From the NCBI RefSeq assembly GCF_003987345.1, contig NZ_PIPP01000001.1:1-64000 (forward strand): DNA of 64,000 nt, in the 5' to 3' direction. The stretch's first letter is position 1. Each line of letters begins with the position of its first letter. Of the stretch, positions 50,826-60,700 are shown piece by piece. Under the pieces are notes generated by a model, which saw nothing but the letters and a program-made list of their open reading frames with translations, had not been told where the DNA came from and ran no database searches. Both the position numbers and the translations under genes were made by a program. Source of the DNA: Aliidiomarina shirensis. GTDB lineage: Bacteria > Pseudomonadota > Gammaproteobacteria > Enterobacterales > Alteromonadaceae.

Positions 50826-51995
50826 TTAGCCGCAAACCTTCTGCACAATGGCGCGTATTTGTTCCTGCGCAGGTATTATTTCCGCCAAAGTAATGAATTC
50901 ATCGGGCTGATGCGCCTGTTGAATTGAACCTGGGCCCATAACAATAGTTTCGCAGCCTAGCGCATCAACAAAAGGTGCTTCCGTGCAATAGTTCGCCGGC
51001 TCCGCAGTGTTGCCACTAATAGCCTCGGCAAGTTTCACTAACGCTGAATCAGCAGGGCACTCGTAGCCCGGAATCGGTTCGTGCATGGCAATGATCTCTA
51101 GCGCACCAGGATATAGTTCCTGCAATGGCGCTAAATGGGCATGTAACATTTCATTCAGGGTTTCAATACGCATGCCGGGCAATGGCCGCATATCCATGTG
51201 CAGTTCACAGCACGCACAAATTCGGTTAGCGGCATCACCGCCGTGGATATGGCCAAAGTTTAAGGTTGGGTAGGGCACCTCAAAGGCTGGGTGATGAAAT
51301 TTATCTTTAAACTCTTGCTCTAACTTTTTCAAAGAGCCCAGAGCTTCATGCATGATGCTAATGGCATTCAAACCTGCAGCAGGCTTAGAGCTGTGTCCAG
51401 AGCGACCCGTAATACGCACGCAATCAGTGGTGTGGCCTTTGTGCATGCGCACCGGCACCATGTTCGTAGGTTCACCGATAACCGCGTATTCAGGTTTTAA
51501 ATTGGCAAACCGATGCAATTCACGCGCACCGGCCATGCTAGTTTCTTCATCGGCCGTGGCTAGAATTCGCAACGGCTTTTTCAATTGGGTTAAATCTAAG
51601 CCACGAATGGCTTCTATAACGAATGCAAAGAAGCCTTTCATATCGGCACTACCGAGGCCATATAAGCGATTATCAGCTTCGGTAAGGGTAAATGGGTCGC
51701 GTGTCCAGCGGCCTTCATCCCACGGCACGGTATCGGTGTGGCCTGCTAACAATAGCCCACTGGCTTCGCCATTTTTCGGCTCCGGGCCAATACTGGCTAA
51801 TAAATTGTATTTGCCGGCCTGTTTTTCCAGCTCCTGAATTTCAACGTGAAACCCGAGGCTCGATAACCACAGACCCAGTAATTCGATCACTTGGCGGTTG
51901 CTAATATCCCAAGTTGGTTCTAAACACGAAACCGAAGGCGCAGCGATTAGCTGGCGATACATATCAATAAAGGATGGCAAAGTAACGGCAGACAT
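50826..51995 (-). CDS. argE: Acetylornithine deacetylase
   Basis: The 389-residue M20-family zinc hydrolase releases ornithine from N-acetylornithine in arginine synthesis. The metal-binding histidine is in [15 protein letters not shown], with [24 protein letters not shown] and [11 protein letters not shown] following. AAGGAG lies five bases before ATG 51995; a GTG five codons upstream is ignored. The other arg genes are not adjacent. argE usually stands divergent from argCB, so its place next to rnhB is unusual. Confidence 0.92.
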   Translation of the reverse strand: MSAVTLPSFIDMYRQLIAAPSVSCLEPTWDISNRQVIELLGLWLSSLGFHVEIQELEKQAGKYNLLASIGPEPKNGEASGLLLAGHTDTVPWDEGRWTRDPFTLTEADNRLYGLGSADMKGFFAFVIEAIRGLDLTQLKKPLRILATADEETSMAGARELHRFANLKPEYAVIGEPTNMVPVRMHKGHTTDCVRITGRSGHSSKPAAGLNAISIMHEALGSLKKLEQEFKDKFHHPAFEVPYPTLNFGHIHGGDAANRICACCELHMDMRPLPGMRIETLNEMLHAHLAPLQELYPGALEIIAMHEPIPGYECPADSALVKLAEAISGNTAEPANYCTEAPFVDALGCETIVMGPGSIQQAHQPDEFITLAEIIPAQEQIRAIVQKVCG

Positions 51996-52066
51996 TGAAG
52001 CTCCTTTCACTTGGAAGCAAGTAAATCAGTTGGTGAAATTCGATGCAATTATCTTAGCACGCTTCC

Positions 52067-52111
52067 CAAAAAGAAAGGAGCCAAACCCAATGCTGGGTTC
52101 AGCTCCTTTTT
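52067..52111 (-). terminator. Terminator after the AbgT transporter gene
   Basis: GGAGC (52077-52081) with AACCCA (52084-52089) pairs with TGGGTT and GCTCC (to 52106), a long stem with one mismatch. On the minus strand it ends in a T-rich tract; an A/T-rich flank on the other side makes it potentially bidirectional. It separates the transporter from argE. Confidence 0.75.
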
Positions 52112-52138
52112 GTATAACATAAGCGCTGTGGTTATAGA

Positions 52139-53695
52139 TTAACCAGGGTAGCTGTATGTAGATTGCAAGCCTAGTGGAATACCAATGCCCCAGTAAATCA
52201 GCAAGAATGCTGACCACAGCACGAGTAGTGCAATGGAGTACGGCAGCATTAACGATACCAACGTGCCGATACCGGTGCCTTTCACGTAGCGCTGACAATA
52301 CACCACAACCAATGGGAAGTAAGGGAGCAGCGGGGTGATGATATTACTGGCAGAATCACCGACACGGTAAGCCGCCTGCGTTAAATCAGGTGATAAACCA
52401 AGTTGCATCAACATCGGAACGAAAATAGGTGCGATAAGCATCCATTTCGCAGAAGCTGAACCAACAAACAGGTTAATGAAGGCTACCAAGAAGATAATAC
52501 CTACCAAGGTTACGCCGCCAGGTAAGGCCATCGCTTGTAATAAGTTTGCGCCTTTAATGGATAGCAAAATACCGAGGTTAGAATCACCAAACGCTTTGAT
52601 AAAGAGCGCACAGAAGAACGCCATTACCATGTAGTAGGCCATGCCTTCCATTGATTTGGTCATCGCACCAATTACATCGCGCGATTCTTTGAAATTACGG
52701 CTCACGTAGCCATGCACGATACCCGGCACCCAGAATAATAGGAATATAAGGGGTACAATCGATTGCATTAGTGGCGCGTTAAACGAGGCAATTTCTGCGG
52801 TTTCAGGATCACGTAGCGCTGAACCTTCAGGTACAGTTACCACAATCAGAATAATCACACCCAACAGCATGGTTAATACCGCACTGTAGAACGCTTTGCG
52901 ATCGCGTGGTGATACTTCTTCGATTTGCGGCATGGCATCAGAATCGCCATCAACTTCAGTGCCTTTTAAGCGCGGCTCGATTACCTTATCGGTAAGATAC
53001 CAACCTACAAGCACAACTAATAAACACGAAGCAGAAGTAAACGCCCAGTTGTTTAATGGGTTTAGCATTATTTCTGGGTTATGCATTTGTGCGGCAGTTT
53101 CTGTGATGCCTTGCAGTAACGGGTCGATAGCGCTGGGTACGAAGTTGGCACTAAAACCACCGGATACACCCGCGAATGCTGCGGCAATACCGGCAAGTGG
53201 GTGCCTACCAGCGGCGTAGAAAATAACGCCACCTAGCGGAATCACTAGCACGTAACCGGCATCAACCGCTGTATGGCTCACAATTGCTACCAGTATCAGC
53301 ATCGGCGTAAGCAGCGCTTTAGGCGTGGTATTCAAAAGTAATTTAATACCTACGTTAATAAAGCCACTACGCTCTGCCACCCCGATACCTAGCATGGCTA
53401 CAAGCACTACGCCTAATGGTGCAAAATACATAAATGTATTCACCATAGTCGCCAAGAAGTTAGCCATTGCCGTTGGTGCAAGGAGGTTGTTTACCGTGAT
53501 TTCAACGCCTGTTCGTGGGTCGATTTCGGTGTAGGTAAACTGTGAAAAGATTAAACTTAAAACCCAAATAATGACCAATAAACCAGCAAACATGACCGCT
53601 GGATCTGGAAGTTTGTTACCAATTACTTCAACTTTGTTGAGTAAACGGTTGAGCAGCCCGGTTTGTGCACCCGTAGCATTATTATCTGCGCTCAT
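52139..53695 (-). CDS. AbgT-family transporter
   Basis: The 518-residue inner-membrane protein has about eleven hydrophobic segments plus re-entrant loops. It belongs to the AbgT/MtrF family: LNKVEVIGNKLPDPAVMFAGL at the N terminus, SHTAVDAGYVLVIPLGG and FVGSASAKWMLIAPIFVPM in the transport core, and GDSASNIITPLLPYFPLV. Family members import p-aminobenzoyl-glutamate or export p-aminobenzoate analogues such as sulfonamides. No abgAB hydrolase genes are adjacent, so the direction of transport is open. Confidence 0.92.
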   Translation of the reverse strand: MSADNNATGAQTGLLNRLLNKVEVIGNKLPDPAVMFAGLLVIIWVLSLIFSQFTYTEIDPRTGVEITVNNLLAPTAMANFLATMVNTFMYFAPLGVVLVAMLGIGVAERSGFINVGIKLLLNTTPKALLTPMLILVAIVSHTAVDAGYVLVIPLGGVIFYAAGRHPLAGIAAAFAGVSGGFSANFVPSAIDPLLQGITETAAQMHNPEIMLNPLNNWAFTSASCLLVVLVGWYLTDKVIEPRLKGTEVDGDSDAMPQIEEVSPRDRKAFYSAVLTMLLGVIILIVVTVPEGSALRDPETAEIASFNAPLMQSIVPLIFLLFWVPGIVHGYVSRNFKESRDVIGAMTKSMEGMAYYMVMAFFCALFIKAFGDSNLGILLSIKGANLLQAMALPGGVTLVGIIFLVAFINLFVGSASAKWMLIAPIFVPMLMQLGLSPDLTQAAYRVGDSASNIITPLLPYFPLVVVYCQRYVKGTGIGTLVSLMLPYSIALLVLWSAFLLIYWGIGIPLGLQSTYSYPG

Positions 53696-54009
53696 AGCGA
53701 AGTTCCCCGTGGTTAACCACTGTTATCATTGTTGTTTAGCTTCGATTCGAAAACCGAAATTGATACTGGTATAGGCCAGTAAATTTTCGTTGTGCCACGT
53801 AAAAGCTGTGGTTTTGCGCGACAAGATGGTAAAAAACCAAATTAGCATACATGGATCATATCGATTTCGGTAGTGTTGTGTTGCCTTATTTACTGCCCGA
53901 AATGAATAATTGTCGTGCGCTATCTGCGGTCGGTCGCAGGTATTCACGATTAGTTAGGAAATTGTGTACTATGGACACATACAAAAATGACAACATAGGA
54001 ACGATAAAT
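53696..54009. other. Divergent intergenic region, no gene seen
   Basis: About 310 bases separate the divergent AbgT and S9 peptidase genes. The S9 frame stays open leftwards to 53851, but without homology or a signal peptide. Both promoters must be here; no consensus pair or convincing hairpin was found. Confidence 0.45.
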
Positions 54010-56514
54010 ATGCCGATTGCGAGAATTGAGCAGAGCAGAACAGCAATTAAACCAGCAAGTATTCCACGCAAACGCGGGTTTAACGCGTTCGCGTATAAAA
54101 AATTACTAGCCGCAGTAGCCGGCGTAATGGCGCTGCAAAGTCATGCCGCGCTCGCGGTTGATCGCGAAGATGTGCGTGCACATGTGTTGCCAAGTGCTGC
54201 CGTTGCGGTTTCTGATTCGGCACAAGCCGATAGTATTCGTGATAGCTTGGTTCGTCCTTGGTTATTCGAATACAGCGAGAGTGGTAGCCCGCTTACGGCA
54301 CTGCAAGCTGAAAGTAGCCAGAGCGTGTTACGCGTGCCTATGCGTGTTGATCGCTTTACCCAAGGCAAGATGAATATCGAAGGGGTGGAGAAGGTAACGC
54401 TCTACCTGAACGGCGAGAAAGTTTCAGGTTCAGGCTCGGAATTTACATTGCATCTGGAAACAGGTGATCATCACCTTGTTGCCTTAGTGGAAGGCGTTGA
54501 GGATTGGTCGGCGGTAAACCTTGATTGGCAGGGCACAGCTGAACACGACCAAGTGAATAGTGATTGGCCAAGCGATTGGCGTTTGAGCGCTACTCAGCTA
54601 TATGATGCCCCCACGGTAAATGGCGTTGATGTATCGGCAGATGGCCGTTATTTGGTAGTGCGAAAAAGCTGGCAGCAAAATGGCGAAGCGCAAAGCGAGC
54701 TGTTGTTGCGTGATTTGGAAGAAAACCGCGTGGTGTTCCGCTGGAACAACACCAGCGTTGGCAACTTTGCCTGGCATCCGCAAGACCATAAGCTGGCTTA
54801 CATCAGTGGCCAAAAAGTACACATTCTTGATGTGAATGATTTATCCGTGAAAGAAGTTTCCGGCACGTTATCGGGCGCTAGCGGTTTACGTTGGTTAACC
54901 GATAATTCACTGATTTTCGGGTGGAGCAAATCGGCTGAAAGCGAAAGTAGTGTTACTAAACGTTATCAAGCACTCGAAGATCGTTGGAGTTACTTCCGCA
55001 ATGTTTCCCAAATATTCACGTTAACCGTTGATACCGGCGTACTCACGCAAATTACAGAAGGGGGTAGCGGCCATAGTTTGCTGGATGTGCACAATAGCGG
55101 CGAACGCATTTTAGTTAGTGCTCGCAAAGTCGATTACGCTGCGCCGCCGCATTACGCTGTGGAAGCGTTTGAATTGAACTTAGCTACGAATGAGCGCCGC
55201 GATTTGGGCACGCACCGTACGTTTAGCCAAGCACTTTACCAAGGCGATACTATTTATATCACGGCTGGGCCTGAGTTTATGGAAGGCGCAGGCCGCGCGC
55301 CGGGCCTTAGCGATGACATGCTATCGAATAACTACGATGGCCAACTTTATCAACTGCAAGCGGATAATTCTGTGGTTGCATTAAGCCGCGAGTTTAACCC
55401 AGCCATTGGTGGTGTAACCGCACTGGGTAATGGTGATTTATTGCTGCGTGTTACCGATCGTGATGCTACCCAGTTGTATCGCTACGATACGCGCAACAAT
55501 CGCTACATTAAGGTAAGCGCTGGTGTAGAGGTTGTTGATCAAGTTGCCGCAAGCCAGAGCCAATTCCCGCGGATCATCATTGGCGGCACCAGTGCAACCG
55601 AGCCACAGAAGCTGGTGAGCTTAGATCTGCAAGAAGGGCGTTTACGTGAACTTTGGGATAGTGCCGATGAAGCGTATGCGCATAACGATCTGAATGCGGT
55701 AGAAGAGTGGAACTTTACGAACAAACACGGCGATGAAATTGCCGGCCGAGTTTATTATCCGCATAACTTTGATGAGAACCAAAGCTATCCAGCGTTAGTG
55801 TATTACTACGGTGGTACCTCGCCGGTACAACGCGGATTCACTGGCCGTTATCCGTTTAACCTGTGGGCAAATCAAGGTTACGTGGTGTATGTATTGCAAC
55901 CTACCGGCGCTACCGGTTTTGGCCAAGAATTTTCAGCTCGCCATGTAAATGCGTGGGGTGAATATACCGCGGAAGATATTATTCAAGGCACCGAAGAATT
56001 TCTTGCCGCTCACCCATTCGTAGATGCGGAACGCGTGGGCCACATGGGGGCATCGTATGGTGGCTTCATGACAATGCTATTGGCAACCATGACAGATTTG
56101 TATTCTGCTTCGATGTCGCATGCTGGTATCTCAAACATTACCTCATATTGGGGCCAAGGTTGGTGGGGCTTCTTGTATTCAGGCGAAGCGAGCAAAGGTA
56201 GCTTCCCGTGGAACAACCCTGAGTTATACACCGAGCAAAGCCCGGTATTCCATGCTGATAAAGTAACGGCACCGATGTTACTAATTCACGGTGATGCGGA
56301 TACGAATGTGCCTCCGGGCGAGAGCCACAATATGTATACCGCCCTGAAACTCCTTGATAAAGAAGTAGAGTTGGTGGAATACAAAGGCCAAGATCACCAT
56401 ATCATGGGCCGTGAAGCGCGCCTAAATTGGTGGGCAACCTACATGGCTTGGTTTGATAAGCAGTTAAAAGACGAGCCAGAATGGTGGGATCATTTATACC
56501 CTGAAGCTGAATAA
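54010..56514 (+). CDS. Exported prolyl-oligopeptidase-family (S9) peptidase
   Basis: The 834-residue exported serine peptidase has a signal sequence with a long basic n-region (cleavage likely after HAALA), an N-terminal beta-propeller region and a C-terminal alpha/beta-hydrolase domain. The catalytic triad is S682 (GASYGGF), D764 (GDADTNVP) and H796 or H797 (QDHHIMG). Relatives remove dipeptides or short peptides. ATG 54010 has AGGA nine bases upstream; 53971 is an alternative. The rhombosortase gene begins six bases after its stop, so they are co-transcribed. Confidence 0.88.
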   Translation: MPIARIEQSRTAIKPASIPRKRGFNAFAYKKLLAAVAGVMALQSHAALAVDREDVRAHVLPSAAVAVSDSAQADSIRDSLVRPWLFEYSESGSPLTALQAESSQSVLRVPMRVDRFTQGKMNIEGVEKVTLYLNGEKVSGSGSEFTLHLETGDHHLVALVEGVEDWSAVNLDWQGTAEHDQVNSDWPSDWRLSATQLYDAPTVNGVDVSADGRYLVVRKSWQQNGEAQSELLLRDLEENRVVFRWNNTSVGNFAWHPQDHKLAYISGQKVHILDVNDLSVKEVSGTLSGASGLRWLTDNSLIFGWSKSAESESSVTKRYQALEDRWSYFRNVSQIFTLTVDTGVLTQITEGGSGHSLLDVHNSGERILVSARKVDYAAPPHYAVEAFELNLATNERRDLGTHRTFSQALYQGDTIYITAGPEFMEGAGRAPGLSDDMLSNNYDGQLYQLQADNSVVALSREFNPAIGGVTALGNGDLLLRVTDRDATQLYRYDTRNNRYIKVSAGVEVVDQVAASQSQFPRIIIGGTSATEPQKLVSLDLQEGRLRELWDSADEAYAHNDLNAVEEWNFTNKHGDEIAGRVYYPHNFDENQSYPALVYYYGGTSPVQRGFTGRYPFNLWANQGYVVYVLQPTGATGFGQEFSARHVNAWGEYTAEDIIQGTEEFLAAHPFVDAERVGHMGASYGGFMTMLLATMTDLYSASMSHAGISNITSYWGQGWWGFLYSGEASKGSFPWNNPELYTEQSPVFHADKVTAPMLLIHGDADTNVPPGESHNMYTALKLLDKEVELVEYKGQDHHIMGREARLNWWATYMAWFDKQLKDEPEWWDHLYPEAE

Positions 56515-56520
56515 GAATAG

Positions 56521-57093
56521 ATGATTCAGCTGCCTTTAAACCGGCGATATACACTGGCACCTATATTGGTGTCAGTGTTGCTTTTGGCGATATTTTTATT
56601 GCCGGAAAGTGTTTTACTGCAGTTAACCTTTGAACGAGCGCCGATTGCTGATGGCGAGTTTTGGCGCCTTTTTAGTGGTCAGTTTGTACATTTTTCTTGG
56701 GGGCATCTGTGGCTAAATATTGCGGGTATCTGGGTGATGTATTTACTCTTTGCTGAACACACGGCAAGTTGGCGCTACCCGCTACTGATTGGTTTATTAG
56801 CGTTTGCGAGCAACCTTGGCATGTATCTGTTTAACCCTGAAGTTGAGGCCTACGTTGGATTCTCCGGCGTTTTATATGGCATCTTTGCGTGGGGAGCCGT
56901 GGTTGATATTTGTAAAGGTATAAAGCTAGGCTGGCTGCTCTTTATCGGCATCATGTTGAAAGTGAGTTGGGAATATTTCGCGGGGCCCGTTGCGATAGGC
57001 GCGGCAACCGTTGATAACCTCGCGGTTTCTGCGCACTTCTTTGGTGCTTTAGGTGGTTTAATTCTGGCGTTGATACAAACACGCTGGCGCTAA
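56521..57093 (+). CDS. rrtA: Rhombosortase (rhomboid-family intramembrane protease)
   Basis: The 190-residue, roughly six-helix membrane protein has the rhomboid dyad S115 in GFSGVLYG and H172 in SAHFFGALGG, and the GQFVHFSWGHLWLNIAG segment typical of rhombosortases. These proteases process proteins carrying a GlyGly-CTERM tail, which are then exported by type II secretion and anchored or released at the surface. A likely substrate, the subtilase with a matching tail, lies 0.6 kb downstream on the opposite strand. Confidence 0.85.
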   Translation: MIQLPLNRRYTLAPILVSVLLLAIFLLPESVLLQLTFERAPIADGEFWRLFSGQFVHFSWGHLWLNIAGIWVMYLLFAEHTASWRYPLLIGLLAFASNLGMYLFNPEVEAYVGFSGVLYGIFAWGAVVDICKGIKLGWLLFIGIMLKVSWEYFAGPVAIGAATVDNLAVSAHFFGALGGLILALIQTRWR

Positions 57094-57152
57094 GGTTCCC
57101 ACAACGATATTGGAAATTACCGCCAGCGTTATACTAAATAACCAGCAAAGGC

Positions 57153-57599
57153 TTACATATCAGCCAATGGTGATGCCACACAAATACCTTGAACAACGTT
57201 TGGCTTCACTTCATCTACTACCGCACAATCACCTACTAAACCTTCTTGCTGATTAAAGCGGTTCGAGAGGGTATTGTACAATTCTACTTTCTCTTCTAAT
57301 ACTTCTGAATCAGTTACTTTCGTTGAATAAACCAACCAGTTTGCCGGGCCACCACAGGGTTTAGCGCCAAATGGTAAAGCTTTGCACTGGCTTGGATTAT
57401 CCGCTTCGGGTGTACCAACTAAACGAAAAATCTCACCAGCAAGGGCACTCAACTGCTCAGCTTCAATCGTATCGCTATATTCAGGTGCAAGCTCAGCAGG
57501 TTCTCCGGCGTGCTCAAGTTCTTCCATGTTGTCACTGCATGCGCTGAGCATAATTGCGCAACAACCGGCAACGAGTAAAGCAAGGTATGTCTTTTTCAT
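57153..57599 (-). CDS. Hypothetical lipoprotein
   Basis: The 148-residue protein has a lipoprotein signal peptide with lipobox LSAC, followed by an acidic linker (DNMEELEHAGEPAELAPEYSD). Four further cysteines (CKALPFGAKPC, DCAVV, GICVAS) could form two disulfides in the periplasm. No family is recognised. It lies between the rhombosortase and the subtilase, on the strand of the subtilase but beyond that gene's terminator. Confidence 0.75.
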   Translation of the reverse strand: MKKTYLALLVAGCCAIMLSACSDNMEELEHAGEPAELAPEYSDTIEAEQLSALAGEIFRLVGTPEADNPSQCKALPFGAKPCGGPANWLVYSTKVTDSEVLEEKVELYNTLSNRFNQQEGLVGDCAVVDEVKPNVVQGICVASPLADM

Positions 57600-57642
57600 A
57601 GTTTCTGTTCCTTAGATCGAAAACTTGACCTTAGTGTAGCAA

Positions 57643-57664
57643 AAAGGGGCCCGAAAGCCCCTTT
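57643..57664 (-). terminator. Terminator after the subtilase gene
   Basis: AAAGGGGC (57643-57650) pairs with GCCCCTTT (57657-57664) across CCGAAA. Read on the minus strand it is followed by a T5 tract, so it ends the subtilase transcript. Confidence 0.85.
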
Positions 57665-57707
57665 AATCACTTCAACTTCATGAAGTTTTTACATTATCAC
57701 CAGCAAG

Positions 57708-60700
57708 TTACATGCTTTTGGCATGTTGGCGGCGGCGTATCCATACTAACGGCAAGCCAAGTAGTACGATTAGGGCGCCGAAGCTACCTTCGTACCATTT
57801 CTTGCTTGAATAGCGTTGCAGGTCTACTGATACGGTTGCCGTATCATTTAACTCGCCATCGCTAACCGTTACTTGGAAGGTAAGCGTAGTATCGGTGTTT
57901 GAGCGTGGTGCAATAAAGCTCGCGCTCGCCGAACTAGCATTACTTATCTCCGCTGTAGGGCCATCTGTTTGCACCCAACTATAGCTCAGTGGATCACCAT
58001 CTGGATCTGAGCTACCAGAAGCGTTCAAGGTTCCTTCTTTACCGGCTTCAATAGTAGTAACAGAAGCTGATGCTGCAGCAACGGGTGCAGAGTTAGTAAC
58101 GGTAACGGTTACTTCGCCCGGCATAGTAAAGCGGCCTGCATCGTCTTCAACACGGTAAGTAAAGGTGAAATCACCGCTACGGCCAGATGCTGGCGTAAAT
58201 ACCAATTGCCCATCTTCGATAGACGCTGTTCCGTGGTCAGCTTGCCCCACTACTGCAGCAGAAAGCACGTCACCTTCTTCAACCACCAATGGTGTATAGG
58301 CTTCATACACAACGCCGTCGTTTTCAAGTGTTACGTTGCTCAAACCACGGTTTGAAGCTGGCGTAAACAATTCACTGAAATCGATAGCGATATCGTCGTT
58401 CGGTGCGCCTTCAGCAGTAAGCGTTGGTGCAACGCCCATTAAACCAGTTGTTACATCGTAGTTTAAGGTTACGATTGAATCACCAGGAATCAGCTCGGCT
58501 TTCAATAGTAGCTCATTGCTAAGCGTACCATCGTAGGTTAAGCCTACAGTACCAGTGCTATCTTCGAAGCCTACGGTGTACTCATCTGTGATGGTTGCAG
58601 GAACGTCGATATAGTTGAAGTAAACTTCATCGGTTCCAAGCTTCATCCACACAGAGAACGTATAGCGGTCATCTGCGTTATCAACGGTGCGAACATCGAA
58701 CCATTCCCAGATAAACCAACTATCGTCGCCTACAGCAACAACGGCGAACTCCATAGCACCCTCTGCAGCGCCACCAACCACGAAATCAGCCCATAAAGGC
58801 GCAATTACGTTGTTTGGAGGCGTTTCAGATGGCATTTGTTGTGGCGCCCAACCACCCGCATGCGTTTGCGTGCCGGCAGTGATATAACCGTTCGGGCTAA
58901 TATTCAACGTTGTGTATTGCACACCGTTGTATATGAAACCGCCTTCATCGCTAATATCAAAGTTAAACACGTTGTCATCACAAACATCTGAACAAGGTGC
59001 TTGTGTTGGCGCTGAGGTAAGTAAGTCGCGCAGTGATACACCTGAATTTACAGGTAACGAGCCACCGGTGCGCAGTTCTGTGCTTGCTTCGCCATCAACA
59101 AACGCACCTGTCCATGTAAATGAACGGCCGTCAGCTGCAACTTCTAAGCTCGTTTCTTCAGCATTCATGAGTACTGGATCAATGCTATCCGCAATTAGCT
59201 CAGCGGTTTCTGGCACTTCAACGGTAACCACAATCTCGCCATCAAGATTTTCGCGATTGATCTGAGCCCGCAAGGTTGCTTCTTCACCCGTAACGATTGG
59301 GCCTGAAGTAACTGCAGCAGAAACTAAATCATCGTTATCTGATTTTACCGCTTGTACCGCAAATGGAACGATAGCATCGGCATAGTTACCACTTAAATCG
59401 TTGAACACAAGGTGCCCAAACTGCCAGCCATCGCCAGCGTAAGTAGTATCAATTTCAATTTCGAAAGTTGATGATGCACCACCTTCTAAAGTGATTTCAC
59501 TCATGCTTACCGAAATATCCAGATTTGGATCGAAAGGAACAAACTCTACCGCCCAATCTGTGGTTTCTGACATCAAGTTCGTTACCGTGCGTTCGAACGA
59601 ACATACCGGCGCACACGAAGTGCCTGATAATGATGCGGTATCAAATGCAACAGCTGTGCTCAGTGCCGCTTCAATATCTAACCGGCCAGCACCCATATCA
59701 AACGGGCTCGCCTGATCAGCGCCATTTTGCATACGCACAGCAGGGTTGCTCGATGTCATCAACACTGATTTCACTTGATACGGATTCAGTGAAGGGCGAA
59801 GCTGGCGAATAATCGCTGCTGCACCAGCAACATGTGGGCTAGCCATACTGGTACCGCTAATGGCGCCATATCCACTTTCAGTTGGGTATGCAGAAAGAAT
59901 ATTAGTACCGGGTGCTGCGATATCTGGTTTCAAGAACGAGGTATCGGCATTCGGGCCACGTGAGCTACCGGTAGCCATAATATCAACGTTCGCAGAATTA
60001 ATGATTTGCTGAGCATCATTCAAGGTAGCGGTATCACCGTCTACCCAAGCTTCAGCTACATCTTCACCATCCGTTTGCGTAATCGATACACTTGGCAGTG
60101 TAGCGGCGGCCATGTTCATGTTGATAATACCGATCTCGTTATTAGCAACAATCATACCAATGGCACCGGCATCTTGCAGGTTGTTCGCTTTCGTTTCAAA
60201 GTTACACTCGCCGCGATCAACCATAATGATATGGCCATCAAAAACGCTGCTATCGGTGAAGCTTTCACACGCAAGCAAGTTTTCTTCAACTACTTCGCCA
60301 ATCGGAGCAAATGGGCCCGTTACCGGCGTTTCTATGCTGAAATCGCCGTTACCTACACTGGCTACTAATTCGAGGCCAGAAACACTGAGTGGCGCACCGA
60401 AAGTACGGCCAGTTTGTGTGTTGGCTACGGCAAGGCCTGACTCGGCACATGCTGGGCAACCAATCGTGCGCTCTGCTGGACCATCATTACCGGCAGCAGA
60501 AACCACAACTACGCCTGCAGCTTCTAAAGCGGCAAACATGTTCGGGTAAGGGCTAGTTGAAGGGTGTGCACCACCGGCGCCGCCCCATGAGTTATTAATT
60601 ACATGTGCGCCATCATAAAATGCATCTTCAAGTGCGCCCATTAGTTGCGAGCTAAAACCTGAAGAACGGCCATCAGGGCCAACAAACAGTGCTTTATAAG

